Counted from the stretch's first letter, positions 1 through 9,712 are shown. The stretch is DNA of 64,000 nucleotides from CAYZFD01 sp964477735 (GCA_964477735.1 CAYZFD010000002.1:1-64000), one strand, 5' to 3'. Notes: generated by a model from the sequence alone, not told the origin. Numbers and translations: made by a program.

Positions 1-363
1 AAAAGAGGGAATGCCTGGGTTGCACGAACCAAAAGTTTAGGGAAATTCGTGAAAGGCGTCGATAGTGTAGCACCTACAATCTCCCCAATCAATTTTTCAG
101 ATGGGAAATGGGTTTCGAACTACCAAAGTCTAAGTTTTAAAATCAAAGATGCGCAAACGGGAATTGGACAATACAGGGGCACAATTGATGGAAAATGGGC
201 CTTGTTTGAATATGAATATAAAAACAATCTTCTGACTTTTCATTTTGACAGTCATCCTTTAGAAGGCACCAAACACTTACTCGAACTCGTCGTAACAGAC
301 AAGGTGGGAAATGAAACCGTTTACAAAGCCTATTTCTATAGAAAAACAACTCATCATGAATAG
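1..363 (+). CDS. Probable M23-family cell-wall metallopeptidase, C-terminal fragment
   Basis: Only the last 120 codons lie in the window; the frame is open from base 1, so the gene begins upstream. No catalytic motif is visible in this part. The segment with GVDSVAPTISP, IDGKWALFEYE and a close in VTDKVGNETVYKAYFYRK resembles the beta-rich tail that follows the LytM/M23 domain in flavobacterial peptidoglycan hydrolases; this rests on remembered family resemblance. The stop at 361-363 overlaps the ATG of the TonB-dependent receptor at 356, so the two are probably co-transcribed and translationally coupled. The first in-frame start-like codon in the window (GTG at 49) is internal and should not be taken as the gene start. 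Confidence 0.6.
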   Translation, partial: KRGNAWVARTKSLGKFVKGVDSVAPTISPINFSDGKWVSNYQSLSFKIKDAQTGIGQYRGTIDGKWALFEYEYKNNLLTFHFDSHPLEGTKHLLELVVTDKVGNETVYKAYFYRKTTHHE

Positions 364-2791
364 ATTGTTCATCGCTTGCACATTACTCTTTATCACCAAA
401 ACTTTCGCACAAACTGGCGTGTTAAAAGGAATTGTTTTAGATAGTAACAACCAACCCCTTTCCAACGTGAGTGTTTTTAGTGATGGCAACGGAACCACTA
501 CCAATAGCAATGGTTTTTATCTGTTGAAATTAAAAGCCAACGAAACCCACACGGTTGTTTTTTCGCACCTGTCACATAAGAGTATTCAACTCAGTTTAAA
601 ACTCTCCAATAATGAGGAATATGAATTTCATCCTCTAATGGATGTTTCCATTCAGCAAATCGCAGAGGTCATTGTGGATGCGCGTCGGAGTCGAGTGGTG
701 AGCGGAGTTAAGCAATTAAACCCCGAATCCATTCGAAATTTGCCAGGGGCCAACGCAGGGGTTGAAAATCTTTTGATGACCTTACCAGGGGTTAATTCAA
801 ACAATGAACTCAGCACCCAATATGCTGTAAGAGGTGGAAACTATGACGAAAATTTAGTCTATGTGAATGACATCGAAGTTTATCGACCTTTTTTAATTCG
901 ATCAGGGCAACAAGAAGGGCTCAGTTTTTTAAACCCAAACATGATTCAGAATGCCGACTTTTCGGCAGGAGGTTTTCAAGCCAAATATGGAGACAAACTC
1001 TCATCAGTGTTAGACATTACCTACAAGACTCCCGTGGCACCCAAAGCCACGGCCAACATGAGCTTGCTGGGTGGAGATGTGACTTTTGAAATGACCAACA
1101 ACAAAAACACCCTAACCGGAGTTGCTGGAGTTCGCTACCGTGACAATAGTCTTTTTGTGAGTCAAAAAGAAATTAAAACAAATTATGACCCCAGGTTCGC
1201 CGATGCCCAAACATTTTGGACCTATAAAGCCTCCTCAGATCTAACCATCAATTTTTTTGGTAGCCTTTCCTCTAACGAATACAACTTCATGCCTATGAGT
1301 AGGCAAACCAACTTTGGCACCATCCAAGATCCCAAAGCGCTTGTGGTCTATTATGAGGGAAAAGAAGAAGATATATACACAACTGCAGCAGCTGCATTAA
1401 GAACTGTATACAGTTTGTCAAGCAACAGTTTTCTCAAGGGATCTTTCTCAGTATATCACGCCAAAGAGCAAGAAAATTTTGACATTATCGCCGCCTACGG
1501 TCTTGGAACTCCCAACAATAGTTTAGGGGACAATCAGTTGGGCGAAGTGGACTTCGTGAACACCATTGGAGCACAACAAACACACGCCAGAAATCAGCTC
1601 AATGCACGGATCATGCAAGCCAACCTGAAATTCTCACACATGAAAAATGATCATCATTTTCAAGCTGGCGTGACATGGAAAAAAGAAGCTATCAAAGATC
1701 GGATTGTGGAATGGGAAGTCATCGACTCGGCGGGGTTTTCAATACGACCTCCAGATCATGACCCTAAACGCGACCAACCCTATACCCCTTACACTGGACC
1801 GCTGGTTCCCTATCAATATATTTTACAAAAAAACAATACTACAATAAACCGCATAAGTGCCTATGCACAATGGAGCTACCAACAAGAAGTGAATGAACAT
1901 CAATGGTTTTACAACCTTGGTGTTCGGGCGCAAAATTGGGAGCTCGATGGACATCAACAGCAAATATTCAGTCCTAGGGCACAAGTCTCTTGGAAGCCCA
2001 ATTGGGACAAGGACATGCTTTTTAGAATGGCCATCGGGAACTACGCCCAACCCCCTGTTTATAAAGAATTGCGCAACTTTAAAGGATTGGTTTCTCCAGA
2101 CGTTAAAGCCCAACAGTCTTGGCACTTTTTAATTGGACACGATTATAGCTTTTTGTGGAACAACAGGCCTTTCAAATTGCAATCTGAATTGTATTATAAA
2201 AGTTTATTTGACGTTAATCCCTACACCCTTGAAAATGTTCGCATTCGCTATGCAGCACAAAACAATACCAAAGCCTACGCGACAGGTTTGGATCTACGAC
2301 TCAATGGAGAGTTCGTTCCAGGCACCGAATCTTGGATTAGTGTTGGGTTATTAAAAACAGAAGAAAATATTGAAAATCAAGGCTATATTGCCCGCCCAAC
2401 AGATCAGCGACTAAAAATGGCTTTCATGTTTCAGGATTATGTCCCCCGATTACCCAAGTTAAAACTTTTAATCAATATGGTTTATAATACGGGACTTCCA
2501 GGAGGATCACCAAGTTATGCCAACCCCTATGACTATCAACTGCGGTTGAGAGATTATTTTCGTGCCGATTTGGGTATTTTTTATGTCATTAAAGACAACA
2601 AAAATTCCAAAGAAAAATCATTTTTAGGCATCAAACACTTTAATTGTGGTTTTGAAATTTTCAACCTATTTGATGTTCAAAATAGCATCACCAACACTTG
2701 GGTCAGAGATGTGTTTTCCAAAAATCAATATGCCATTCCCAACTATATGACACCACGAATTTTCAACCTAAAATTCAGCGCAGCGTTTTAA
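356..2791 (+). CDS. TonB-dependent receptor with carboxypeptidase-D-like N-terminal domain
   Basis: 811 residues. An outer-membrane beta-barrel that imports a large ligand using TonB energy; the substrate cannot be told from sequence. Visible order: signal peptide (MNRLFIACTLLFITKTFAQ, about residues 1-19), a carboxypeptidase-regulatory-like domain (about 22-100, GVLKGIVLDSNNQPLSNVSV), a plug domain (about 115-230, with NLPGANAGVENLLMTLPGV and YAVRGGNYDENLVYVND) and a barrel ending in an aromatic C-terminus (FNLKFSAAF). I chose ATG 356 because it starts directly on the signal peptide; longer in-frame starts add a non-hydrophobic leader lying inside the upstream gene. It overlaps the upstream peptidase gene by 8 bases. 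Its stop shares four bases (TTAA) with the stop of the convergent cysteine desulfurase. No SusD partner is adjacent, so this is not a SusC/D pair. Confidence 0.93.
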   Translation: MNRLFIACTLLFITKTFAQTGVLKGIVLDSNNQPLSNVSVFSDGNGTTTNSNGFYLLKLKANETHTVVFSHLSHKSIQLSLKLSNNEEYEFHPLMDVSIQQIAEVIVDARRSRVVSGVKQLNPESIRNLPGANAGVENLLMTLPGVNSNNELSTQYAVRGGNYDENLVYVNDIEVYRPFLIRSGQQEGLSFLNPNMIQNADFSAGGFQAKYGDKLSSVLDITYKTPVAPKATANMSLLGGDVTFEMTNNKNTLTGVAGVRYRDNSLFVSQKEIKTNYDPRFADAQTFWTYKASSDLTINFFGSLSSNEYNFMPMSRQTNFGTIQDPKALVVYYEGKEEDIYTTAAAALRTVYSLSSNSFLKGSFSVYHAKEQENFDIIAAYGLGTPNNSLGDNQLGEVDFVNTIGAQQTHARNQLNARIMQANLKFSHMKNDHHFQAGVTWKKEAIKDRIVEWEVIDSAGFSIRPPDHDPKRDQPYTPYTGPLVPYQYILQKNNTTINRISAYAQWSYQQEVNEHQWFYNLGVRAQNWELDGHQQQIFSPRAQVSWKPNWDKDMLFRMAIGNYAQPPVYKELRNFKGLVSPDVKAQQSWHFLIGHDYSFLWNNRPFKLQSELYYKSLFDVNPYTLENVRIRYAAQNNTKAYATGLDLRLNGEFVPGTESWISVGLLKTEENIENQGYIARPTDQRLKMAFMFQDYVPRLPKLKLLINMVYNTGLPGGSPSYANPYDYQLRLRDYFRADLGIFYVIKDNKNSKEKSFLGIKHFNCGFEIFNLFDVQNSITNTWVRDVFSKNQYAIPNYMTPRIFNLKFSAAF

Positions 2792-3930
2792 TCCTTTTGG
2801 TAGTTGGCCAAAAAATCAACCAAACGATCTACATCCGAAGTGGTATTGTATTTTGAAAAAGACACACGCAATGAAGGTTGGTCAACAGCGGGATTAAGAA
2901 ATTGCAAAACATGGGAACCCGACTCACTCCCTGCCTGACAAGCACTCCCACGCGAACATTCGATGCCTTGTAAATCGAGTTGAAAAGACAACAATTGTGC
3001 TTTTTCAGCAGACATTGGAATGCGAAAATTCAAAACAGTATAAGTGCTTTTCTCTGCATTGGTGCAACAGGCGTTAAAAACAACCCCTTCTAATTTATCT
3101 TCTAGCTGGCTTTGTGTATATTTTTTTAATTCTAAAATTTGAGCACGATCCTTTTCTAAATTTGAATAGGCTAAAGAAAATGCCTTTTCCATGCCCACAA
3201 TGTTGTGGACAGCCTCTGTTCCAGCCCGAAGACCACGCTCCTGGGCACCACCCAAAATAAAAGATCCCAAACCACTATTTTTCCTAACAAAAGCAAAACC
3301 TATTCCTTTTGGGCCATGAAATTTATGTGCAGCAGCAACCAAAAAATGAATAGGAATTTTTTCAAGATTAATAGCATAATGCCCTATCGACTGCACTGTA
3401 TCGGAATGAAATAGTGCCTGATATTTTTCACACAGAAAGGCTACCTTTTCTAGGTCAACCAAGGTGCCGACCTCATTATTAACGTGCATCAAAGAAACCA
3501 ATGTCTTTTCATTACTGGAAGACAACAATTGCTCCAAGTGTTCATAATCTGGTGTGCCTGTGGCCTCTAATTCAACGAATTTTAAAGAAACCCCATAATT
3601 TTTGTGTAAAGCTTCTACAGTGTGAAGAACAGCATGGTGTTCAATGGGTGAAGTAATGATAGATGTAACCCCCAAATCTCTAACCGCACTAGTTAAAATC
3701 ATATTATTGGCTTCAGTACCACCAGAAGTAAATATAATTTCAGCTGGTTTTGCGCCTAGTTGCTTCGCAATAGTTTTTCTAGACAGTTCTATTAATGCAC
3801 GAGCCTCACGACCAGAGGCATGAATAGAAGACGGATTTCCAAAAGTGTTTTGAAGAACTGAGGCCATAGCATCCACAACTTCTTTGTGAAGACAAGTAGT
3901 GGCGGCATTGTCAAGATATACGCGTTGCAT
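2788..3930 (-). CDS. Cysteine desulfurase (class V aminotransferase fold, NifS/IscS type)
   Basis: 380 residues from ATG 3930, which starts at the family-typical MQRVYLDNAATT; a longer frame upstream overlaps the preceding gene and is unlikely. PLP enzyme that removes sulfur from cysteine, giving alanine and an enzyme persulfide for Fe-S clusters or thiolated tRNA. Visible: TSGGTEANN cofactor loop, SLMHVNNEVGT, the PLP lysine in AAAHKFHGPKG (K203) and the persulfide cysteine in CSRGSACQAG (C331). The loop around the cysteine fits group I (IscS/NifS). MnmA in this window (47182-48372) is a plausible sulfur acceptor. No iscU or suf gene is adjacent. One base separates it from the DUF5362 gene upstream on the same strand, so they are likely one transcript. 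Confidence 0.92.
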   Translation of the reverse strand: MQRVYLDNAATTCLHKEVVDAMASVLQNTFGNPSSIHASGREARALIELSRKTIAKQLGAKPAEIIFTSGGTEANNMILTSAVRDLGVTSIITSPIEHHAVLHTVEALHKNYGVSLKFVELEATGTPDYEHLEQLLSSSNEKTLVSLMHVNNEVGTLVDLEKVAFLCEKYQALFHSDTVQSIGHYAINLEKIPIHFLVAAAHKFHGPKGIGFAFVRKNSGLGSFILGGAQERGLRAGTEAVHNIVGMEKAFSLAYSNLEKDRAQILELKKYTQSQLEDKLEGVVFNACCTNAEKSTYTVLNFRIPMSAEKAQLLSFQLDLQGIECSRGSACQAGSESGSHVLQFLNPAVDQPSLRVSFSKYNTTSDVDRLVDFLANYQKD

Positions 3931-3931
3931 G

Positions 3932-4387
3932 TTACGAAAAAGCCATGGCTCCAAGAGCACCTCCAACAATAGTGACTAACAAAATAAGCAGATATAAACT
4001 GATCATAATTATGGTCATAATTCCTATAAACTTATAATGAGATTTTAAGCCTTTAAAAGCTCCCAAAAGCAATTCTTGGTCATCCTCTCTGAGGGCGGCA
4101 CGCATACGTTTAGAAAATTGAAAAAGATAAAGAATGGGAAAAAAATAAATTATAGCAATAAAAACATACAACAATGAGATAGCGCCAACTGGCATGCCTT
4201 CATAGATTCCCAAAGCTTCATTTCCATTCAAATTCTGCAAAACAGAGCCGATCACTAAAGACATTAAAAGCATAAATCCAACCATGACAAAACCTACTAT
4301 GGCGATGAAGTGTGCCCATCCCGCAGCTTTGCTTAAAAGTGAACGGATTTCTTTTGTGATTTCAAGTGTGTTTTGATTCGTCTCCAT
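3932..4387 (-). CDS. DUF5362-like integral membrane protein
   Basis: 151 residues, function unknown. A short N-terminal amphipathic stretch is followed by hydrophobic segments at about 26-48, 73-95 and 125-148, separated by a charged loop (FSKRMRAALREDDQELLLGA). This layout and the loop match the DUF5362 family of small Bacteroidetes membrane proteins as I remember it. It starts at ATG 4387, 12 bases after the rocD stop and 1 base before the cysteine desulfurase start, so it sits in the middle of a three-gene minus-strand operon. Nothing in it suggests an enzyme; a membrane-embedded accessory role is only a guess. Confidence 0.7.
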   Translation of the reverse strand: METNQNTLEITKEIRSLLSKAAGWAHFIAIVGFVMVGFMLLMSLVIGSVLQNLNGNEALGIYEGMPVGAISLLYVFIAIIYFFPILYLFQFSKRMRAALREDDQELLLGAFKGLKSHYKFIGIMTIIMISLYLLILLVTIVGGALGAMAFS

Positions 4388-4399
4388 TATTATGTTGAT

Positions 4400-5686
4400 T
4401 TAAGGTTCAAAGTTTTTTAGTGTAGTGATGATAATTTGAATACATTCTCTTAGTTGCGTTTCAGAAATGGTTAAGGGTGGCGCAAAACGAATGATGTTGC
4501 CATGAGTGGGTTTGGCCAGTAGCCCATTTTCTTTTAACCCCAAGCAAATTTGCCAAGCCGTATCACTCTCTTCACTATCGTTGATCACTATTGCGTTTAA
4601 CAAACCTCGACCACGAACCAATGTTGCAATGCTACTATGCGCAATGTAGGAAGAAAGTTCAGCTCTAAACAAATTTCCTAATCTTCGAGCATTTTGGGCA
4701 AGACGCTCCTCTTCCACAACATCTAAAGCTGCCCTAGCTACCGCACAGGCAAGCGGATTGCCGCCAAAAGTGCTGCCGTGCTGGCCTGGCTTAATAACCT
4801 CCATAATGGAGTTATTGGCCAAAACTGCTGACACAGGATACACACCTCCGCTGATGGCTTTGCCCAACACCAGAATATCAGGTTCAACAAAAGTATCTTG
4901 TCGCTCGCAACTTGTTTCGCAGGAACAATGCCCACAAACACCCAACAAACTTCCTGTGCGCCCAATTCCAGTTTGCACTTCGTCGGCTATGAGTAAAACA
5001 TCATGTGCTTGGCAAATAGCCTTGGCTTTTCTCAAAAAGTCATTTTCGGGAACAAAAACCCCAGCTTCGCCCTGAATGGGTTCTACTAAAAACCCAACAA
5101 TATTTGGGTTTTCTTGCAATACTTTTTCTAGGGCGTTGGCATCTGAATATGGAATCTTGATAAAACCTGGAGTATAGGGGCCAAAACTTTTGGTTGCATC
5201 TTCATCACTAGAAAATGAGATGATGGTTGTGGTGCGGCCATGAAAGTTTTTTTCACAAACTACAATTTGCGCCTGGTTGATGGGCACTCTTTTTACTTCA
5301 TGACCCCATTTGCGCGCCAATTTAATGGCGGTTTCAACCGCTTCAGCACCTGTGTTCATGGGCAATAATTTATCGAAACCAAAATAATGGGTTGCAAAAG
5401 CCTCAAATGGACCCAGTTGGTCATTATAAAATGCACGAGAAGTGAGCGTAAGTTTTTTTGACTGATCTAACAATGCACCAACGATTTTGGGGTGGCAATG
5501 ACCTTGATTCACAGCAGAATAAGCCGATAAAAAATCAAAATACTTTTGACCTTCAACATCCCAAACATAAACGCCATCTCCTTTACAAAGCACAACAGGT
5601 AATGGATGATAATTATGGGCGCCGTAGGCAGACTCGAGATCTTGATATTCTTTAGACAGACTAGGATTCAATGTTTCAGCTGACAT
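4400..5686 (-). CDS. rocD: Ornithine--oxo-acid transaminase
   Basis: 428 residues. PLP-dependent class III aminotransferase moving the delta-amino group of ornithine to 2-oxoglutarate, giving glutamate semialdehyde in arginine/proline metabolism. The N-terminus ([13 protein letters not shown]), [38 protein letters not shown] and the PLP lysine in [10 protein letters not shown] (K276) are the family signatures. Unusual: residues 251-260 form a cysteine-rich insertion with spacing C-x2-C-x-C-x3-C just before the PLP lysine. I recall similar inserts in other flavobacterial members, but their role is unknown to me. First gene of a minus-strand operon with the DUF5362 and cysteine desulfurase genes; a consensus promoter lies at 5751-5779. 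Confidence 0.95.
   Translation of the reverse strand: MSAETLNPSLSKEYQDLESAYGAHNYHPLPVVLCKGDGVYVWDVEGQKYFDFLSAYSAVNQGHCHPKIVGALLDQSKKLTLTSRAFYNDQLGPFEAFATHYFGFDKLLPMNTGAEAVETAIKLARKWGHEVKRVPINQAQIVVCEKNFHGRTTTIISFSSDEDATKSFGPYTPGFIKIPYSDANALEKVLQENPNIVGFLVEPIQGEAGVFVPENDFLRKAKAICQAHDVLLIADEVQTGIGRTGSLLGVCGHCSCETSCERQDTFVEPDILVLGKAISGGVYPVSAVLANNSIMEVIKPGQHGSTFGGNPLACAVARAALDVVEEERLAQNARRLGNLFRAELSSYIAHSSIATLVRGRGLLNAIVINDSEESDTAWQICLGLKENGLLAKPTHGNIIRFAPPLTISETQLRECIQIIITTLKNFEP
4907..4936 (-). other. Cysteine-rich insertion in ornithine aminotransferase
   Basis: Codons 251-260 of rocD contain four cysteines (251, 254, 256, 260) plus a histidine at 253, in a loop between the cofactor Asp motif and the PLP lysine. 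The spacing could hold a metal ion or form disulfides. Seen in the sequence; function is inference. Confidence 0.6.
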
Positions 5687-5750
5687 GATAATTTGATTTA
5701 ATGAGCAAAAAAAATTCCTACTTGTGGAGAGAAATCATCCCGATTTGATA

Positions 5751-5779
5751 CAAAATTAAGGAAATATTATTGACAACAA
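5751..5779 (-). promoter_or_regulatory. Bacteroidetes-type promoter of rocD operon
   Basis: On the minus strand TTG (5779-5777), 18 bases, then TAATTTTG (5758-5751). This fits the flavobacterial consensus TTG-N17-23-TAnnTTTG exactly. The rocD ATG is 64 bases further on, giving a leader of about 60 bases. Confidence 0.7.
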
Positions 5780-5790
5780 AACCGAATGAC

Positions 5791-6582
5791 TTATGGACAA
5801 TTTTTAATTTCCTTTTCCATGTGTTCCATCAAACTATTATAGGCCAATCTTGAAATAGGCAAGCGTGCCATGTTTGACATAAAGCAATGCAAGCCATGTT
5901 CTTTTTCTACACTTTTCAGTTCATAAATATTAATGAGGTGAAACCTGCTGATTTTAAAAAACATGGGGGAATTGAGTTTTCTAAACAACTCAACGTTGTT
6001 GTAGTTTACCACAACCGATTCACCATTAGTAAAATGAATTTCAGATTTTGATTGTGGGATTACTTCGCAAAAAACAACATCTCCAAAACGAACAAATTGC
6101 GTCCCGCGCTTCCCTTCAACTTTTAGCACTTTGCTGCTTTCAGCCACTTTTTGCAAATCACCCTGGATTTTTTCAATGTTATTTTGCTGTGGCGTATCCT
6201 GAGATTGCATTCGATCAATTACATTTTGAACAGTGTCAACAAGTTCTTTAATTTCTATGGGTTTTAGTAAATAATCGGCAACGTGATAGCGAAAGGCTTT
6301 TATGGCATACTTGTCGTAAGCGGTGCAAAAAATCACTTGTGTTTTGGAGTAATCAATCGCTTCTAACACATCGAAAGCGTCCCCTTCATCCAATACAATA
6401 TCCAAAAAAAGAACGTTTGGTTGGGTAGAAGACAGCACTTTAATTGCTTCTTTTAGGGTAGAAATTTGGCGCGTAATTTTAAGTTTAGGACAATATTTTT
6501 CAATATAATAAGACAATAACTCTAAATTACTCGACTCATCGTCAACCAAAATTGTGGTGAATTGTTGGGCATTATCAATCAT
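5791..6582 (-). CDS. LytTR-family two-component response regulator
   Basis: 263 residues from ATG 6582; longer in-frame starts add a stretch unlike a receiver domain. Receiver domain about 8-125 with acidic pair D14/D15, phospho-acceptor D61 (VLFLDIVLDEGDAFDV), T87 in FCTAYDKYA and K107 in YLLKPIE. A linker leads to a LytTR DNA-binding domain at about 165-258 (VEGKRGTQFVRFGDVVFCEV, HLINIYELKSVEKEHG). It should bind DNA when phosphorylated; partner kinases in this group are often membrane HisKA_7TM or LytS-like proteins. No kinase gene is adjacent, so it is an orphan here. It is divergent from the RNA methyltransferase gene, with about 100 bases between starts. Confidence 0.92.
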   Translation of the reverse strand: MIDNAQQFTTILVDDESSNLELLSYYIEKYCPKLKITRQISTLKEAIKVLSSTQPNVLFLDIVLDEGDAFDVLEAIDYSKTQVIFCTAYDKYAIKAFRYHVADYLLKPIEIKELVDTVQNVIDRMQSQDTPQQNNIEKIQGDLQKVAESSKVLKVEGKRGTQFVRFGDVVFCEVIPQSKSEIHFTNGESVVVNYNNVELFRKLNSPMFFKISRFHLINIYELKSVEKEHGLHCFMSNMARLPISRLAYNSLMEHMEKEIKNCP

Positions 6583-6683
6583 TGGGGCTAAAATAAATTT
6601 TTGAATTGTAAAAAACAAAGTCCTATTCATTTTAAGGGATATTTTAAGGGAATTCATAGATTTGTATAGCAAAAAAAAATCCT

Positions 6684-7481
6684 TTGAAACACATCGAAAG
6701 CACTCAAAATCCTGCTGTTAAATCACTTCTACAGCTTCAGCAAAAAGCGCAAAAGAGAAAAGATTTGCAGCGATTTGTTTTAGAAGGTGTTCGAGAAATT
6801 GAGCTAGCCATAGAAGGGGGATTTGATCTTGAAATGCTTTATATCTGCTCTTCATTACTTGAAGAAAGTAAGTTAAATACATGGGGAAATACTTTCCAAA
6901 ACAGGGTCGCTAGCTTGTCATCATCGGTTTATAACAAATTGGCCTATCGAGGTTCTACTGAAGGTGCAATAGCAGTCTTTAAAACAAAATCTCACGCGCT
7001 TTCAGATCTAAAACTTGGTGCAAATCCACTCCTGCTCATCGCAGAATCTCCAGAAAAACCAGGAAACCTTGGTGCTTTGTTGCGCACGGCTGAAGCTGCA
7101 GGCGTCGATGCAGTGATTATTGCCGACCCCCTGTCAGATATTTACAACCCCAACACTTTAAGGGCCAGTGTTGGGGCTGCTTTTAACATTCCAATAGCGA
7201 TCGCCAAAACAAACGAAACCATTGATTTTCTTCTAAAAAATAAGGTTCGTATTTTGGCCGCCACCTTACAAAATAGCATAGACTATGCTCAAATGGATTG
7301 TAAGGGCGCCACTGCCATAGTGGTCGGCACAGAATCAGAAGGGCTCAGCATGGCATGGCGCAACGCGGCATGGCAAAATATCTGCATTCCAATGCAAGGA
7401 AAAATAGACTCTATGAACGTTTCTGTCGCTGCGGCAGTGCTCATTTTTGAAGCACAACGCAAAAGAAAAAATCTTGAGTAG
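6684..7481 (+). CDS. SpoU/TrmH-family RNA 2'-O-methyltransferase
   Basis: 265 residues. SAM-dependent 2'-O-ribose methyltransferase of the SPOUT class acting on rRNA or tRNA; the target base cannot be read from sequence. The substrate-binding N-terminal domain (about 1-100) precedes the knotted catalytic domain with motif 1 (ESPEKPGNLGALLRTAEA), motif 2 (VVGTESEGLS) and motif 3 (IPMQGKIDSMNVSVAAA). The start is TTG at 6684: the protein then begins MKHIESTQNPAVKSL, as family members usually do, and no ATG lies nearby in frame. The gene is followed 29 bases on by rel, same strand. Confidence 0.9.
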   Translation: MKHIESTQNPAVKSLLQLQQKAQKRKDLQRFVLEGVREIELAIEGGFDLEMLYICSSLLEESKLNTWGNTFQNRVASLSSSVYNKLAYRGSTEGAIAVFKTKSHALSDLKLGANPLLLIAESPEKPGNLGALLRTAEAAGVDAVIIADPLSDIYNPNTLRASVGAAFNIPIAIAKTNETIDFLLKNKVRILAATLQNSIDYAQMDCKGATAIVVGTESEGLSMAWRNAAWQNICIPMQGKIDSMNVSVAAAVLIFEAQRKRKNLE

Positions 7482-7510
7482 GGTTTAAAAAAAATGTGTA
7501 TTTTTATGGG

Positions 7511-9712
7511 ATGGAGGTCATAGACACAACCAAAGAAAATCAGCTCATTGCACAAGAGTATAAAGAGTTGCTCAGAAGCAGTTATCAAAGATTATCTGCC
7601 GATGACAAAAAACTGATACGACGGGCATTCGACGTAGCTGTGGATGCACACAAAGAACAAAGACGAAAGTCAGGTGAACCCTATGTGATGCACCCCATTG
7701 CCGTGGCCAAAATTGTGGCCCACGACATTGGACTTGATGCCACTTCCATTTCTGCTGCTTTGTTGCACGATGTCGTTGAAGACACCTCCTATAATCTTCA
7801 AGATTTAGAGCAAATATTTGGTGAAACTATCGCTAAGATTGTTGATGGGCTTACGAAGATTTCGAATCTAAAAAACGAAATCCACATTTCCCATCAAGCA
7901 GAAAATTTTAGAAAAATGTTGTTGACGCTGAACGAAGATGTTCGCGTAATTATTATCAAAATTGCGGATCGACTTCACAACATGCGCACCATGGGATCTA
8001 TGCCAGAGCACAAACAACTTAAAATTGCTTCAGAAACCCTCTACATCTATGCACCATTAGCCCACCGTATTGGACTCTACAACATCAAAACTGAGCTTGA
8101 AGATTTAGGCTTAAAATACACAGAGCCAGAAGTTTATAGAGATTTGGAAGCCCTCTTGGCCGAATCGAAATCCAATCAGGATAAATACATAGAAAACTTT
8201 AGCAATATCATAGACAATGGGCTGCTTAAGGAAAAACTAAAATATTCTATACAAGGAAGAACAAAGTCTATTTATTCGATCCGCCGAAAGATGGTGACCA
8301 AAAACATCAAGTTCGACGAGGTTTTTGACAAATTTGCGATAAGAATCGTTTATAAAGCCACCGAAAAAAACGAAAAATTTATTGCTTGGAAGATTTATTC
8401 TATCGTTACTGACTATTTTAGACCAAATCCCATGCGGCTAAGAGATTGGATCTCTGCACCCAAATCGACAGGTTATGAAGCTTTGCACATCACCGTAGTT
8501 GGGCCACAAGGCAAATGGGTCGAAGTTCAGATTCGTTCCGAAAGAATGCATGAAATTGCTGAAAAGGGATATGCGGCGCATTTTAAGTATAAAAACGGCG
8601 CCAATGATGAAAGTGGTTTAGAATCTTGGTTAAACAGACTTCAAGAGGCTCTCGAAAACGCCAATCAAAACGCAATAGATTTTGTAGAAGAATTTAAGTT
8701 AAACCTCTATTCCACAGAAATCTTTGTTTTTACCCCAAAGGGAGAGCTCAAATCATTGCCATCAGGAGCCACTCCTATCGACTTTGCTTTTAGCATTCAC
8801 ACCGAGGTTGGTTTGCATACTCGAGGCGCACGAGTCAACGGAAAAATTGTTCCGCTAAGCCGCGAATTAAAAAGTGGTGATCAGGTAGAAATCATCACCT
8901 CGGAGCATTCCAAACCCACTTCGAACTGGCTCGATTTTGCACAGACTGCAAGGGCACGTTCAAACATAAAATCTGCTCTAGCCAACGAAAAGAAATTAGT
9001 AGCCGAAGAAGGAAAAGAACTGCTCAGAAGAAAGCTTCGCCAAATGAAGTTTAAAATGGATGACAAAACCATAAACTCTTTGGTAAATTACTTCAAACTT
9101 AAAACCAGTCTCGATCTCTATTATCGTGTTAGAATAGGCACAATAGACAACGAAAAATTGAAGAAGTTTTCGGCGAGTAAAAACAATCGACTGCTAAACT
9201 TTTTTAGATCTAGAAGCGACAATAAAATTGTTAAATCTATTGACAATCAAGAGATTACAAACAACTACGATCAACTGGTTTTTGGCAAAGACGAGTCTAA
9301 ACTACAATATTCAACAGCGGCCTGTTGTAACCCGATTGCGGGTGACGATGTTTTTGGCTTTGTAACCGTGAATGATGGCATTAAGATTCACAAAAAAACA
9401 TGTCCAAATGCTTTAAGTCTTCAATCGAAATTTGCCTACAGAATTGTTCAGGCAAAATGGATCGATTCCACTCAAGAAGATTTTACGGCCACCATAAGAC
9501 TATCGGGGATTGACAACCTTGGCCTGGTGAGTAAGATCACAAAAATCATTTCGAACAATCTTAATGTTAACATTCAAAAAATGTCATTCGACACCGAACA
9601 CGGCACGTTTACAGGCAGTTTGGTTGTGAAAGTGAAAAACAACATTATCCTTGAACGTCTCATCAGCAAAATATCCGATTTAAATGGCGTGGATAAAGTC
9701 GTTAGAGATTGA
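7511..9712 (+). CDS. rel: Bifunctional (p)ppGpp synthetase/hydrolase, RelA/SpoT family
   Basis: 733 residues from ATG 7511. Makes and degrades (p)ppGpp in the stringent response. Order: HD hydrolase domain (about 45-200, with HPIAVAKIV and the intact HDVVEDT), synthetase domain (about 235-370, KSIYSIRRKM, GYEALHITV, VEVQIRSERMHEIAE), TGS domain (about 395-460, EIFVFTPKGELKSLPSGATP), a helical region with a conserved cysteine pair (AACCNPIAGDDVFGF) and a C-terminal ACT domain (about 655-733). With both catalytic domains intact it is probably the long Rel of this genome. A near-match -7 box (TATTTTTA, 7499-7506) ends 4 bases before the ATG; an in-frame start at 7496 would lie upstream of and within that box, so I prefer 7511. 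Confidence 0.95.
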   Translation: MEVIDTTKENQLIAQEYKELLRSSYQRLSADDKKLIRRAFDVAVDAHKEQRRKSGEPYVMHPIAVAKIVAHDIGLDATSISAALLHDVVEDTSYNLQDLEQIFGETIAKIVDGLTKISNLKNEIHISHQAENFRKMLLTLNEDVRVIIIKIADRLHNMRTMGSMPEHKQLKIASETLYIYAPLAHRIGLYNIKTELEDLGLKYTEPEVYRDLEALLAESKSNQDKYIENFSNIIDNGLLKEKLKYSIQGRTKSIYSIRRKMVTKNIKFDEVFDKFAIRIVYKATEKNEKFIAWKIYSIVTDYFRPNPMRLRDWISAPKSTGYEALHITVVGPQGKWVEVQIRSERMHEIAEKGYAAHFKYKNGANDESGLESWLNRLQEALENANQNAIDFVEEFKLNLYSTEIFVFTPKGELKSLPSGATPIDFAFSIHTEVGLHTRGARVNGKIVPLSRELKSGDQVEIITSEHSKPTSNWLDFAQTARARSNIKSALANEKKLVAEEGKELLRRKLRQMKFKMDDKTINSLVNYFKLKTSLDLYYRVRIGTIDNEKLKKFSASKNNRLLNFFRSRSDNKIVKSIDNQEITNNYDQLVFGKDESKLQYSTAACCNPIAGDDVFGFVTVNDGIKIHKKTCPNALSLQSKFAYRIVQAKWIDSTQEDFTATIRLSGIDNLGLVSKITKIISNNLNVNIQKMSFDTEHGTFTGSLVVKVKNNIILERLISKISDLNGVDKVVRD

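Noticed and set aside
311..355. Upstream start for the TonB-dependent receptor
   Set aside because: It would add a non-hydrophobic extension in front of a good signal peptide, inside the upstream gene.
4758..5075. Open frame antisense to rocD
   Set aside because: Shadow of a strongly conserved gene; no start context, no known motif.
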